From contig JADWOT020000004.1 of the NCBI GenBank assembly GCA_036345935.2, forward strand, positions 9,566,565 to 9,630,564: a DNA stretch of 64,000 nucleotides. Reading direction: 5' to 3'. The DNA comes from Taenia hydatigena. Taxonomy: Eukaryota; Platyhelminthes; Cestoda; Cyclophyllidea; Taeniidae. A program made the translations under genes and the position numbers. Positions 25,081 to 37,639 of this stretch are shown here, piece after piece. Numbering within the stretch: the first letter of the stretch is position 1; the number at the start of each line of letters is the position of its first letter. The notes beneath the pieces are model-generated. The model did no database searches and was not told the origin of the DNA. It saw only the letters and a list, made by a program, of their open reading frames with translations.

Positions 25081-25700
25081 TCCCCCCTAGCTTGCCGGAG
25101 ACTCGCATAAATGGAAGAGAGCCATGGGAGGATAAGCGATACGGAGCAGAGGGGCCCACCGCGGACGTGTGGAACTCGGTCGTCGGTGGGACGTGTGGAG
25201 CGACGAAGTCAGGAGAAGTTCCTGACGTTTCCTAGTGGCTGCATCGACCAGCTGGCTGAGGTCGCTGGTCTTCAGGGCCTGGATCTTCGCGGCGATAGAC
25301 GGGGGACGGACACCGGCTTTGAATTGGACAGTCACCCATCTTTTCACCTTGTTAGGTGGACAGCCTCCGAAAGTTCGTTCAGCAAGTATTTGCAAGGCCT
25401 TCGCGTAGTCCTCGTCGTTTTCGCCCGATTTTTTCTCTCAGAGAAAGAACTCTCTAGCTAGCGACTCCTCCCGTTGGTCAATAACGAGCTGGGCCAGACT
25501 CTCGCAGCACTGGTCGAGATCGGAGTCGGGTGAGGCTCCGACATCAACCGCTGCGGAGAACAACTCTTAGGGGAGAGCGTGCAGGATCAGCGGAATCCTC
25601 TGGCGCTGGGGATACGAGTGGATGTTAAACCTAACGGTTTGCATCCAATCTTTGAAATTCGTCCCTTCCTTGAAATAAGGAAAGTCCCCAACGCTGCCAC
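25081..25700 (-). pseudogene. gag: Gypsy element 1 gag, degenerate
   Basis: Minus-strand pieces read FKDWMQTVRFNIHSYPQ near 25650 and RTFGGCPPNKVKRW at 25340-25380, followed by QLVDAATRKRQE. The frame changes between these pieces. No zinc-knuckle CCHC box is visible in what remains. It begins just inside the 5' LTR remnant. The gag identity rests on its position before the protease and on composition, not on a recognised domain. Confidence 0.6.
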
Positions 25701-25706
25701 CAGTGT

Positions 25707-25803
25707 AGTAGAAATCTGCGTACGTTTTGACATCTTTAATATATATGGGGTGATAATTACACAGCTAGGCGAGATATGGGACCACTTTACGAAAGTATTG
25801 TGA
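25707..25803 (-). repeat. Shortened 5' LTR remnant of Gypsy element 1
   Basis: 25707-25780 matches 21683-21760 of the 3' LTR (GTAGAAATCTGCGTACG, TATATGGGGTGATAA, CTAGGCGAGATATG). Beyond that, only a short AAGTATT-like end near 25795 resembles the LTR start. About 110 bp of the middle and the terminal GGAACCCTCTACA segment are missing. TGGTGGCAGCG follows it in element orientation and could be the primer-binding site. Confidence 0.55.
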
Positions 25804-26315
25804 ATACGTTCCCCACTTCTACAGATGGTTAGAAACACCTTTACATAAGCACAGTAAGTAGAGGCACTTTTGACAGGAAATGAATCCGGAAGTAGTTGAC
25901 CATTGCGATTTAACGCCTTTCGCGTTTGCGTATTTGACCAGCCGCGTTTAGAGGATCGCACAACTGAGAGCTTTCAACCGTGGTGAAAATGAAGGCGGTT
26001 TGCCAAAAAAAATAAGAAGGACGAGGGTGATTAACTTTGCATGCATCAAACACGCCTTCCTAATTTGAATTGATCCCCACGTCTATCTGGGCTCCAGAGC
26101 TGACGTTTAAATTCGGACCCGTAAAAGCGACCTGTAATCTTCGTTAACTAAGGCTATTTCTAGACCACCTTTTGTTTGATGTTGATTGCAAATATTTTGG
26201 TCACACTTAAGGTCTCCTGTTCGTCAACTTACCTTGCCATCTCCAATCAAAGTAGTGATAAGTGAAACATTATGCTGTTAAATGAGCATTATTTGCAAAA
26301 AAAAAGTTAGTTGTA

Positions 26316-26818
26316 ATGCTCAACACGCAAAGCCATGTCCTTTCCAAGGTCAACAAAGGTCACGGCAGCTTGGCGCAAATCCTTGTTGACGTAAAAGTAG
26401 ATCAAGAGGCTACTTATATGGTCCGCAAACCAAGCAACCGAGCAGAACTGGAATACTCACATTTCCAAACAACTTTACTTTTAGTTATTATTTTATTGTC
26501 TCGCATCTCATTACTTCCCTCATACTCTGTTGAAAGACATCCAGAGGCAAGGGGAACACAGCACATCTACCTACTTGAGCTGACCACCTTGGAGGTGCAG
26601 ACACAGAGCGGAAGACAGTGGACGTAGGAGAATACTTTTCCCTGCATCTTCTTGGTCATGCTACGGAGATGGCGGCACAATCCATGGAGAGAGGAATAGA
26701 CGTACTGCGCCACAGACGCGTTCATAGGCATGCACATAGACTGAAGCAACAGCTTCAGCACCAATGTGCACGAAGGTTGGTCGTTAATCTATTCCCTGTG
26801 GAACACCAACAATGGTAG
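26316..26818 (+). CDS. Two overlapping ORFs, possible broken or spliced small gene
   Basis: I do not recognise this gene. ATG at 26316 opens 103 codons with a hydrophobic run (TTLLLVIILLSRISLL) and a charged tail, ending in TAG at 26627. A second frame, open from about 26618 to 26818, carries EYFSLHLLGHATEMAAQ and a His/Arg/Gln-rich segment. The composition looks protein-like across the frame change, which suggests a frameshifted gene or an unseen intron. An open minus-strand frame (26567-26764) overlaps the second part, so the coding strand is not certain. Confidence 0.25.
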
Positions 26819-27125
26819 AACAATCGAAGCTACATCCAGCCTTAGTAGCCACTCTCCCATCGTGTCTTGTCTAATTAGATCACTCGTCATCTGCCTGGTT
26901 GCCACACCGTCGACGCCGTCGTCGTCATCGCAGCATTTGAGCAACCCAGCTGTGGTTAATTCAATCAACTAATGAGGTACTTATTTATTACTTGAGCAAC
27001 TGTTCGGTTGCATTTTGATGCTTTGCGTTCACTTCTGAATTCACGTGGCCTGCGTCTTCTATTATTCCCACTCCTCTTCCTCCCACCACCCAGGCGTCAT
27101 TGTTCATGATTTGACACACTCTCGA

Positions 27126-27150
27126 TGTGTGTGTGTGTGTGTGTGTGTGT
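27126..27150 (+). repeat. (TG)n microsatellite
   Basis: About twelve uninterrupted TG units. Confidence 0.95.
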
Positions 27151-27470
27151 TCCCGTGCCAAATTAAAGAGCAAGTGGATCAAAGTCTTTTATCTCTTCTA
27201 TCATAAATACACAACTGATGAAGTGAATGTCTTATTATAATATGAAGGAGATGGTGTCACACAACCCAACGACCATAAGAGAGAGTCGGGATGTGGTATT
27301 GAATGCTTCGAAGTGGCCGGTGGAGAAGGAGCTCAAATCGACAGTAAGGTGGATTCTGTGACATCACCGCCATCCTGCCGCCTACTAAGTGATAAGTGAG
27401 ATAAGGCGTTCGTCTGATGAACAAAAGAGATGTATTTGAACAAAAAAAAAAGAACACAAATAAGAAAGGT

Positions 27471-27575
27471 GACATGTGGGTTGCCAAAGAAGCCAAGAAG
27501 CTGTCTGACACAAAGCACCTCGGACGAATGTTCATGTGGAAGCAGAGGAAGTGGGACAGAATGGGCAGGGTGGGC
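27471..27575 (+). pseudogene. Degenerate copy of the repeated 55-kb exon
   Basis: TTGCCAAAGAAGCCAAGAAG and the following 70 nt match the start of exon 2 of the candidate gene at 55.2 kb and its inverted copies. The splice acceptor is lost here (TGTGGG in place of TGCAGG), and the frame shared by the 55-kb and 60-kb copies meets TGA after nine codons. Confidence 0.5.
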
Positions 27576-28189
27576 AGTGTGAGTGTAATAAAAGTGTCAC
27601 TCAAATGACTTTAGTAGTGGGTTTCTGTTGCTGCGTGTGACGGGAAGACGGGTGTGAGTGTTGAAGGCATTTATGCAGCATATCCAGTGTGTGCATTTTC
27701 GATGGTGGTAAGGAAAGATCCAACACATACAACACCGGTGGGACAGCAGGTTTGCTCTACGGAGATGAGAAGGAAAGAGAAAGTAGGGAGAAAGAAGTGG
27801 TATGATGTTGAATAGCAGTGTGTCACACCTGCGCGACGGTGGTTGGTAGTTGTAAGGTCGAGTGAGAAAATGGTGAAAATAGTCCTTTTTGGACTTAAGA
27901 TGGTGCATTTAAAGGAGCAGCTTCTACTTTGAGTCATTGCCATATTAATAGAGCTGTCGTTTTGATGAGTCTACATATCTGCCATGAGGTGTTGCACCCA
28001 TTCTTTACAATCGTACCAATACGTGAGGCCTCTCATTATCAGCACTGTGGTTCCATTCATGAGGGGCATTATCATTCGCCCTGTGGGGAGTAACATACTC
28101 CCGATAAGTGAACTAAAGTCTTTTCAATTTGATTAATTGAGCAGTGGCTTTTTCAAGCAGAGTCATTGAACGAAAAGATTTACAGTGAG

Positions 28190-28575
28190 TAGGGGGCACG
28201 ATTGTACTATTGCCGCCAATGCTACTGCTCGCGCTGCTGTTCCTAGCAGTAATACGAATACTTCCATTATTGCTGCTACTACTGGTGACACCAAATTATT
28301 GTCGCTGTTAAAACCAGTAGAGGCGCCTTCTTTCCTTCCTTACTCCCTTCCTTCCCTCCGACTATGCAGGGTATGTTGATTGATTAGAAGTGGGGTAAAG
28401 ACACCACGCCTCCATGGAATACTTTAGAGTTTATCGAAAACCTGTGAAGCAATAGAGACTGTTAGTGCTGCATTGCCCTCAACTTCGACCATGTGTTCGT
28501 GTGCACTGCAATGCTTGCTGGCAATTGTAGACACTCCGATTCCGTTCTCACCTGGACAGTTCAATTTGGAGTTGC
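28190..28575 (+). repeat. Dispersed repeat with (GCT)/(ATT) tracts, copy 1
   Basis: The order is TGTACTATTGCCGCCAATGC, then triplet tracts, TCCTAG.AGTAATAC, CCAGTAGAGGCGCCTTC and AAAACCTGTGAAGCAATA. The same order occurs at 52.66-52.99 kb and 59.15-59.54 kb. Small Ala/Ile/Leu-rich ORFs in it reflect the triplet repeats. Confidence 0.85.
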
Positions 28576-28637
28576 TATCATGCAAGCAGTTTTGATGGGC
28601 AACACGAGAGACACAATAATGTCCTCTTTTGCTCAAC

Positions 28638-28835
28638 ATGCGGAGGATTCAATTTGGTTTACATAAATTACTCGGCCAAATTAATCACCCTCTTTTGCTT
28701 ATCTTCCTTGGCCTCCATTTATTGCTCACCTCTTCTTCACCTCATTCTACCCATTCGACGCACTATCACGTATACCTCAATGCAGTCGGTCTCCCCACAA
28801 CTCACGCATCGCGCACACTCAACGAGGTCAAATGA
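28638..28835 (+). CDS. Small signal-peptide ORF, copy 1
   Basis: I do not recognise this gene. ATG at 28638 opens a 65-residue ORF whose hydrophobic core HPLLLIFLGLHLLLTSSS is a good signal-peptide candidate, followed by a Ser/His/Thr-rich tail. The paralogous copy at 53069-53242 keeps the same start and frame despite many substitutions nearby. It could be a whole small secreted protein or the first exon of a spliced one. No clear donor was identified, and a second frame is also open across the same DNA. Confidence 0.35.
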   Translation: MRRIQFGLHKLLGQINHPLLLIFLGLHLLLTSSSPHSTHSTHYHVYLNAVGLPTTHASRTLNEVK

Positions 28836-29919
28836 AACAGGCACACACACACGTGTGAGGTGTGGTCACGCCGTCCTCCTCCCCACCCATTCACCCACTT
28901 CCACAGGGATGATCTCGCAGGCCAGCCCACGCTCACGTCTCATGTTTTAAGGCCAACAACGCCAGCATAACCAAACTCGTATAAATCTACACGTTGTGAT
29001 TTTGTGTACATGGGCTGCGTCTCCCTCCCAACATCTGCGTATGCCTCAGTGCATTCTGCTATTTTTCTGCATTCTCTAACGCACTCATTCATCCATCCAC
29101 CCACCTACACGTACCAGTCACTTCGTCCCGTCACAGGGCCACCATCACTGACTTTTTACATCGCCTCTCCTCTTCGCATTCCAGTCCCTGCTCAATCACA
29201 CGCCGCCCTCTTCCACTCCCAACACTTCACCTTCCTGCTCTCCCATACATCCTGCCTCGCAAACCAACCTGCACTGCCACACTCTGCCATGCAGTAGGAA
29301 AGTACACTCCATCATTACATCCTCTCTCCACTCGTCTCACAAGACTCTTTCTTTATTCATCCATTCAACCATCCGAATCACCCTTTGATATGTGGTGATG
29401 GTGGTGGTGGCATCATCCACACCGTTGTCCACTTGGTACTTCGCAGTAGTAGTAGTAGCAGTAGACATCCACCCCATCTAATGGCAAAGCATTTCTGCCT
29501 TTCTCAAGTCAAAGTTACAATGCGAGTATCGATGGCACTTGTGCGGTCTACCCTTGCTTCACTCACTCACTCACTCACTCCGTCACTCGCTCATGCTGTA
29601 AATCCACAAGTGCTTCTCTGCGTTTGTTGCAAAATGTTGGCCATATTAGCCCAGTGAGTAGCCCAGCTCGTGGAATGGAAAAGGACACACACGCGCACAC
29701 AAAACTCAATGTCGATTTGTGTCTTTTCTTTTTTATTCACTTCATCTCATTATGCCAATGTCTTGCTAAAAGTCGGACAGGACGGACAGGCGTGGACAGG
29801 GCAGTGCGCGTTGATGTGACAGTGAGGTGGTGCCTCGAGAAGCCGCACACCTCAGTGGCATGGCACTAATACCAGCAACTCTTTGTGTGGACGAGGTGAG
29901 TTGCTTCGAGGACAGGAGA

Positions 29920-29955
29920 AGAAGAAGAAGAAGAAAAAGAGGAAAAAGAAGGCGC
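29920..29955 (+). repeat. GAA-type purine tract
   Basis: GAGAAGAAGAAGAAGAAGAA followed by further AG-rich sequence. The longer homologous tract in block B is at 44669-44711. Confidence 0.9.
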
Positions 29956-32184
29956 TGTTTTGCCGGCCTACACAGTGCCTAACACACACTCACTCCTCAC
30001 ACCATCCACGAAGTAGGCAGACATTGTGCTTTCCCCCAATTTTTGTGACAACGTAGTGCCATTGTGTGGAGGACGAGGTCGTAGAACTCATCCCAACTGT
30101 CCCTCCACGTGGCATTGTCAAAGCCGATTTTCTACCCATAGAGCAGTTAAGCACAAGAGTATTCTAGCCTGTGTGTGTGTGTGGTTGTTTTAAGACGATG
30201 GAAAAGAAGCCTCAATCTCCAACCCACATGTAGCCATGAGAATGTGAAATTGCAACATCTGGCATTATTATGATTGAGGAGTGTAGCCACATTTGCCGCA
30301 GCGTGCGGAGCCGCCAATGCAGTGAGGAGCATTGCTGATATGTGAATGGAAAGCTAATCGGAGCACACCCACGCCACATCATACAGGCTTGCATGCATTG
30401 CATTGCATTGCATTGCCATCACCACGTGTTCCAACGTGTTGTGGGGCAATAACTTTGCTTACCCTGTCCTCCTTCTCCTCCTCTTCCTCCTCGTGACTTG
30501 GTTGATGCAAGTTGACGCAGTACAATTGCCTCAATTGAGGCCGCTAACTAACAGAGACGGAAGCGCTCTCAGTCCCTGCACGCGTTGTCGGTCGCGCAAT
30601 CATAAGACGTTGCAACCGACCTAGATCATCCAAACGGTGCAATACCTGTCCAAAAAATACCAACGCTTCATCCTCATTAAACACTCTACACCACCACCAC
30701 CACCCCACCGCCTACACTCGCACATCGGCAAAAATCCCGTGTCCCCTTCCCAAACGGAGACCGCTTTTATTGTTAGCAAGTCGATTGATATGAGGACGAC
30801 CAAGAAAGGACGACAATTAGGGGGTTTTGTGTGTTTATAGCAGAACAGTTAGCAAAAGTGAGGGAAGAAGAAGGAGAAGAAGAGGAAGGGAAAGGAGTAC
30901 GGGAAAATTCCACTTTCCTCACCATGTATGACGCAGCAGAAGGAAGCGATTGACACTAACTACACTCACCGCGGAAACATTCAAAGCTAGTTCAATGCTG
31001 AGAGAGAGGAAGGGAGGTAGGTAGGTGAGAGATGTCTGCCGGATAGGCTGTAGACACAAGGTATGGGAAACACTAACAGCATTAGCAACAGTAATAGAAA
31101 TAACATTCGTTACTGTTACTGCTACCACTGTGAGAGGAGCAGAGGGTGAAAGGGAGGTGGGGAGGAGAAGAGAGCAGGGAGCACGCCGAGACTACTGCTG
31201 CCACAAGTATTACCACATCACCACTGCAGTAGAAGGGGTAAAAAAAGCGTCGCGCTGGTCACTAAGCAGTCGCCACGCTTCCTATTACTACGTCTCCAAC
31301 CACACCGCATAGCCAGGAACGCGAGGAGGTGGAGGAGAGTGAGGAGGAGGAGGAGAAGCGTGTGTGGATGATCACAAAACCAAACCTCTGTGAGCCGAGA
31401 GGGAGAGATATGGAGAGATGAGAATCACCCCTAATACCAACACTAACACCAATTACACAAAACCTGCAACTCATCTGGTGACGCAAAAACACAAAGCAGT
31501 GCAAGGATCAAGATCACATTCTTATGTGCTTTTACGAACTTACCTCTGATGCGGTAAAAACTCTCACCACTTCCAGCATTGCTGACAACAGAGGGAGCTG
31601 CGTGTGTTCTCCGTTTCTCACGTAAAGGCATACTCTAGGAATTGCAAGACTGGGAGCAGATAAATTTGCTGGCAATATTATTTGCGATGCCCATTGTCTG
31701 CAAGGCAAGATCCACTACTTCCACTTCCAATTATAGAATTTTGAGCCACGTTAACTACTTTAGCCTCGTTTGGTAAACTATTTCTTGCACTATCATGAGC
31801 GGTAGCTTATTCAAACTGTTGCAGCCTATTATTATGTGCTTTCCATTACCTCAGTTGCGTTGACAAATGACTCTTGATTTCCTTGCTAGCTTTACTCTCA
31901 TCAACGTAGAACAACACATTGAGACGTGTCTTATCGACAAAGGAGTGGCTTCGATGCATCGTGTGAGGAAAAGCTGGTGTAGCATCCAACTGTGCAGTTG
32001 TGTGCGGTAGCGTTTGAGATGAACAGAGTTGGCCTGAGGAGGCAAAAGTGTCGGATTGCAGGGCAGACCGAGTGCGTCAGAGATCTGACAGCATAATTGA
32101 TGAGAAGTAGCCCATCCCCAAGCCGATGACCCAGTGTGATTTTACAAGCACTCTCTAGCTTCTACTGTTCTCGTAAGTGAAACC

Positions 32185-32460
32185 GTGTGCTAGTTCACAA
32201 AAATTTTCACTGAGACCAGTTGAACTTGAGATGCGGAACCTTAAGAGAGGGCCAGTCCAGGCCTTGTGATTGAATGTCTGGCAACTTATTGCCAATGAGG
32301 TGACTGACAGCCAACTCAAATTAGAAGAGTGGGCCAAAGCATGGCTTGAAGAAACCAGATTTACTTGCACTCATTTGACACGAGCATGAGAGTCTGTCAC
32401 CGACATAGCTGAAATCCCTAGACTTGAACGCCTTCTTTGGCTAGACTAGAGGCGTACACT
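32185..32460. repeat. Highly conserved segment shared with block B
   Basis: Compared with 48600-48860, only a handful of differences occur over about 270 bp, far fewer than in the adjoining duplicated sequence. On the minus strand a 71-codon ORF (32155-32370; 48569-48784 in block B) stays open in both. No family is recognised. Confidence 0.7.
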
Positions 32461-35400
32461 GCGTATACTTCCTTCGGTTCCACCATGTAGCTTGAGTTAA
32501 ATGCTGAACGAAGGAGCCATAACAAAATGTGCCTATTTGACTTCCTCCTTGTAATCAACATCGTGACGGAAAGGATTCATTCAAATCATCTGTAGGCTTC
32601 GTGACCCATGTCACTCTTTGCTGGCGCGTGTTTGGAGGACTCGCAGTGTGTACGAATAGTAGAGCTGAGCTCTTCCTCCCTAATAGTAGCTTTTCGCCAT
32701 ACATGATTTTGCATTTTACCTTCTCTTTTCCAAAACTGTGCACGGCACGATGGTGCAAGCACAAAGTCGCCGTTTGAAATAATTCAAGTAGAGTTAGCAA
32801 AGCAGGATGCGTAGCGAGTAAGTCTGTCTGACCAACAAATTGTTGTCTTATTTAACAAGTGATTCATTCTGCGGTAATTACAAGAGATGGATGATTTGCA
32901 TTGCATGCATTGGGGTGAACCCACTATGTCGGTACTCCACTTGGTAGGAGAGATCAAGTCTGTCCCTCTACTAACGACCGGTGCGAACAGACATCCAGTC
33001 CTTTCAGGTCTCGATGCCGATAATCAAGGTGGCATAGAAGATAGACTACGTCTGTGTGGGCGAAGCAGTGTGCAGTGAGCTGCGATATGAAACTGGCGAG
33101 AATCTGCCCACACATGGGACTTGGAGCACACTACCATCATATGAGGCTCAGCCATGGCAAAACATTTGCAGCTGACGACCCTACCCTACCCTACCAGTCT
33201 CTACCGTATAGCAGTCTGCACTTCTCCACTGCGTATGACTCCTGCCTGATCATTAACTCCTTTCATGGGCATTAGGAATGGGCAATTTCACGATTGTGGT
33301 GGATACAGGTAGGCCAGACTGCATAGTAGGAAGCCGACTTGATAAGGTGATTGGGGATTTACGTGATTGGTACAAAGCAAACAAAAGTAGTGGATGCATG
33401 CCAAAATAGACGAGTTAACACCAAAAAAGACATGAAGAATTTTTAGGATGGTCTCAGCTCACTTGCAACACTTGGCTTGTCAGAGTCCAAGAAATGTGGT
33501 GTAGACCTTGATGCTTGAATTGAACAGAGTCTCCGTACAACTGTTTCTCAATCGTGGAGCTTCCAAAGTTTTTACGGAAACGCTCCAGACGACGCAAACC
33601 GCAAATGACCCCATGACTTACGAAACAAACTGATTAAAATGCCCTTCCGTGCATTGTAGAGAGCAACATTTCATTTGCATGGAAGTGCGCTATCAGGCAG
33701 AGGATGGTTCATTCAACTTCAACGACTGCATCAACTTTGTCGCACACTCTCGCTCACTCTGATTGGTGGTGCCTTCAATGAACGCGGCGACAAGGCCAAC
33801 ATGGGTGTATCAGTCCGTGTCAAGATGAGTCACATCCACCCATTCATGCGGATAGGCAGGGACAGCATAAAGGTTTTCGCGGAGGATATCTTCCTTCAAA
33901 CAGCAAAATTGTTTTGCATTTCTATCTCGATTTCGCAAAAGTTTTACCTATTTACCTCATTTACAAACGCTTCACAATGCGTCAAAACTGCTTGCCGTGT
34001 AAACCATCCAAGTAACCAGGATGACGTTTGCCTCGCCCTAGGTTATACCATCTGTCATTTGAATACCAAAACATTCAGGATGCTGCACTACGAATTGTCG
34101 TGATTAGAACTTTCCCCTTGTCCTTCGTCATCAGTCAGCACTTCATGCTCCAACACGCCACAGCTTTGAGCCAGAATGGTTCATGAGTTGGTCGCACAAA
34201 CATCTAAATGTCATGACGAGACCTCCCATTCTGAATGCTCTACATTGCCCCCACGTCGTTGCGCCAATCGTGTACCACATTCAGGTGTGCTTCCATCAGC
34301 AAGCTCAAGTGATTCAAGAATGACTTATTGACTGACAACTGTATTATTGTGTTCCTTACCGTGTCGCATGAGCTACCTTGCTCACCCTTCAAAATGAAGT
34401 TATTCATCCCACCTTCGTCATTGCTTTGGTCTCATCATTCATTTTGCGTTGGAGGGAGGATGAATACTACAGCGACACGAAGAGTGAACGACGCAAATAC
34501 GGTCAAAATGGAGCCAAAATGTAGAAGTAAGGCATGGGATTGAAGGGGACTCGATATATAACTGTCACCTCCCTCCGGCCACGCCACCAAGATGGCATTA
34601 GAACCCATGGAGACAGAGGAGGATGTTCAATGAAACAAGCACGTCCACAGGCGTGCAAGTAGACCAATCAGCGGCACAAGCTTACACGAGATTTGGATGC
34701 GAATCATTCTAAATGCAGCCAATGAAGTGGAAATGGTAGGCCTTTCAATGCAGATCATTCGCTTCCATAAGCGGGAACGTGCTGGCCGGCCTAAACTTGG
34801 GATCAGCGGCTGTAATATGAGTAGCGAGACCACGACAGTGACTTCTACTGCTTCATGAGCTGATGATCGAAGTTGTTTGTTTCTCGCTCCTGTATTGAGT
34901 GATACCTGTGTTGACGTCTTGAAGGTGCCGACAAAGTCAAAGTAGAAAAAACCCGATAAAATACTCGAAGGTGGGAAGTTAGTTCTAAGAATTGCTGCGC
35001 ATCTCTTGGGTAAATGTTTGCATTGATGATGCTGCAAGAACTTAAGATTAGACGATTTGACGCCACTTCAGATCACCACAATCCGTCTTCTGGGGAAAGT
35101 TTTGGCCTTCTTGTCATATCTGCACACCTGCCTTACTAATTAGGGTCAACTCCCTGGTTAAGATTTAATACGAGAAGGTGTGGAATCTCTTTTATGCCAA
35201 GACCGTGGCAGCACACAACACAACACCACTTGGTTTTCCTCAATCCACCTGCGAGACGGAGCGGCTGCATTACTATGTGTATTCGCTTCCCTGTGTTGCG
35301 CTCTAGAATCGTACTGCCTTAGTTCCTCGCAATGGTTGCCGTTAAACTTTCCTTGCCCTCCACTGCTTCGATTAGGTGGGTGTCAAATGATCCGTTAGAT

Positions 35401-37479
35401 CGTGAGCATTCTCACTATCAGGCAGTGAATGAAACGCTTAAAATTTGTAAATATAAGAAACCTCCCACTTTGCGTTGCATCTTTCTCTCCTGCGCGTTTT
35501 GACTTTCAAATAACAAAGTGCAGACCATGGCACATTCCCTTTCATTTTGCTCTTAAAAAATCGTCAAAAGCCTAACTTTGCTTTAGGAATAAAGAAATGC
35601 TCCAAGCGCTTCTGATCAAATCATCAATGCACCATAAACTCACTCATGAACCAAGGATTCTTGCTTCGTCAATGGACAACATCACCATCACCTCCATCAA
35701 AAATACTACCTGATTTCTTTGAAGTAGGCGCAAGATGCAAGTGCAACTTCGTTAATTTAATCAAAAGTCTTGCAAATAATACTGGCTTTTACATTCTGGA
35801 TGGAAAAGTGCAAAGCATTTCTCATGACTAGCAATAGCATAAATAAGCTATTTTAAGCCTCTTTGGCGTGGAAATCTCCGTTTAGCCATGCTTTAATTTA
35901 CATGCAATTGGCATAAAATTTGTTGTTTCGGTTCCACCTTGGACCACCTTAGTTATCATCTAACAACTGAACAAAGGGCTGCAAAAGCGGAAGCACACAA
36001 CCATGCAGCCGCCAATGCTGCAACCTATACAACTACTAGGAATCAGGTATGATGCGATAGGGTAAGCAAGGTGAGCTTGGGCAGATAGGGCTAGATCAGT
36101 TTAGAGTTGAGTTAACTAAAAGCACTGGTCTGGTTTCGCCGCCATTCGTTGCAGTATCATTAGTCCTGTGGGAGCTCACGAATTGCTTCTGCTTATATGC
36201 ATTTCGATTCATGCGTATGCACTAGTTCACCTAAACTTCGAAATGCACCCATCCACCCTTACCTCAAACAACCACTCCACAATGTCAGTTACACCTACAA
36301 ATATTACCGTTTCGCTTACTTTATGGATCTGAACTAGACACACAAACGCTAAAATGTTCTCGTCAAATTCATTGCAAAATTGTCTGGCTCATACATTACC
36401 GCTTTTTCACACGCGGCATGCATTTCTTAAGGTCTTGGACTCCTATGCAGAAACATACATCTAAGTACAATTCAAATGACTGAGGATTGACATCTCAAGC
36501 GTTTGTAGCTTTCAGACGAGCTGTGGGCTGCACCATACTATGCACATTGAAGCAGCGATTGAAGTATGAACTCTGCGCACGCTATAGTACGTCCTCATGC
36601 TTACCATTTTTCGTGTCTTTGCTTGCAAGAGCTCCAGAGTATTTGTCCCAGAGAGGCCATAAGGCACTGCATGCAGTTGCTGATAACAACAATTCTGCTA
36701 AAAGCTTTGGTCTCTTACTTGGTCGCAAGTAGAATTGCTATGCTAAGCCTTAATTAAACGGGCAACTTACTGTAGAATTCAGGACAATTATGGCAGAATA
36801 GTTTCTTCATTGCTGTTAAATTTGATCTGCCCTCAAGCATTGGTCCGTGTTCTCTCGACAGAATTATTCGAATATCTGCTGATTTGGAAGAAACCTGGGC
36901 ATTCAATGTTTTGAAAGAAGCCGTACAACTTTTACTTAATTTCATGTCTTTGATTTTCGATGACTGCGTAGACATTCAAATAACTATTTAATTGAAAATT
37001 TCTCCGATGAGGGGCGTTTAATATCCTTGCTGGTTATTCATCGGAGTCACCCATCTTCACCTCTATGTGAGGCGAGGCCTCGAAATCCTCCAACCACCAT
37101 TCGCATCATTCTTGGTAAGCAATGAGTGAAAGGCAAGAATGTGTATGACAAACGATTCCCACCATTTTGTACTAAAAATAATTAGTAGGACTTGCGTAAC
37201 CACAATACTGCGATTCCGTAAGGGCGCTAAGTACATGAGAGCAAGAAACACTTGATCGTCGCTATCTTAAGCGCTCTCAACGCCATTGAGCTTTGGAATC
37301 CCATCTTCGACGAGGTAGGTGGGAATGTTCCGTCGGAGAGAATGGGTGAGGAGGTGAACGTGAAGTGATCCTTATAGACAAGCCCCACATTCACTCATGA
37401 TTGTTCTCAATGAAATTGAAAGTTCTAACTTATCCAGTCCAAATTGTCATGCTCTTGCATGACAACTAGTTTTTGTGAT
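32461..37479. other. No firm gene recognised
   Basis: This is largely single-copy sequence. ORFs at 33675-34103 (plus, 142 aa, no ATG at the 5' end) and 34627-35037 (minus, 136 aa) have no recognisable domain or splice support. A short stretch near 35290-35440 weakly resembles the minus-strand Gypsy RNase H region (GTACTGCCTTAGTTCCTCGCA and CACTATCAGGCAGTG) and may be a relic. A CCCTA run at about 33178-33195 is not telomeric. Confidence 0.4.
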
Positions 37480-37639
37480 GGCAGTGATCTCTAAAAGGTA
37501 AAACGCAGTCCTGCCAACGAAGATGGCCATGATACAAGTAGAGAACGTAGGCTTGGTGCAGGGTTGAGGAATACAAGGGCTTTTAGTGTAACTTTTATTG
37601 CACCCTATCTTTCATTGCAAGAACGAACGCACTCCTTAC

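Larger units (their letters stand above)
21653..25803 (-). mobile_element. Ty3/Gypsy LTR retrotransposon, degenerate copy
   Basis: The element reads leftwards in the order 5' LTR remnant, gag, protease, reverse transcriptase, RNase H, integrase, 3' LTR. RT before integrase is the Ty3/Gypsy order. It is closely similar to the element at 61429 to the window end. Inactivating lesions include a TGA in the protease region, a 5-bp deletion near 23877 that shifts the frame at the end of RT, TAG and TGA codons between RT and RNase H, a replaced segment near 22733-22760 that removes the start of the integrase core, and a deletion of about 54 bp near 22200. No target-site duplication is evident. Confidence 0.9.
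25804..27249. other. Unassigned region with one overlapping-ORF candidate
   Basis: Apart from the ORF pair at 26316-26818 and a (TG)n run at 27126-27150, nothing is recognised. The AT-rich left half (25980-26320) looks non-coding. Confidence 0.4.
27250..32460 (+). repeat. Segmental duplication block A
   Basis: 27.7-29.35 kb is a direct copy of 52.26-53.78 kb (block C), and 29.41-32.46 kb is a direct copy of 44.17-48.88 kb (block B). At 29410 the sequence jumps straight to the GGCATCATCCACACCGTTG segment. In blocks B and C an F-box-like exon region lies before that point, so block A appears to have lost it. Short pieces of 27.25-27.69 kb recur inverted near 54.7, 56 and 60.7 kb. Block A contains no intact recognised gene. 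Confidence 0.85.

Noticed and set aside
30403..30624. ORF with a Leu-rich stretch resembling a signal peptide
   Set aside because: The hydrophobic run comes from a CTC/TCC repeat, and the homologous frame in block B has a stop right after it.
33178..33200. CCCTA repeats as an interstitial telomere
   Set aside because: The unit is CCCTA, not CCCTAA, and only about three copies occur.
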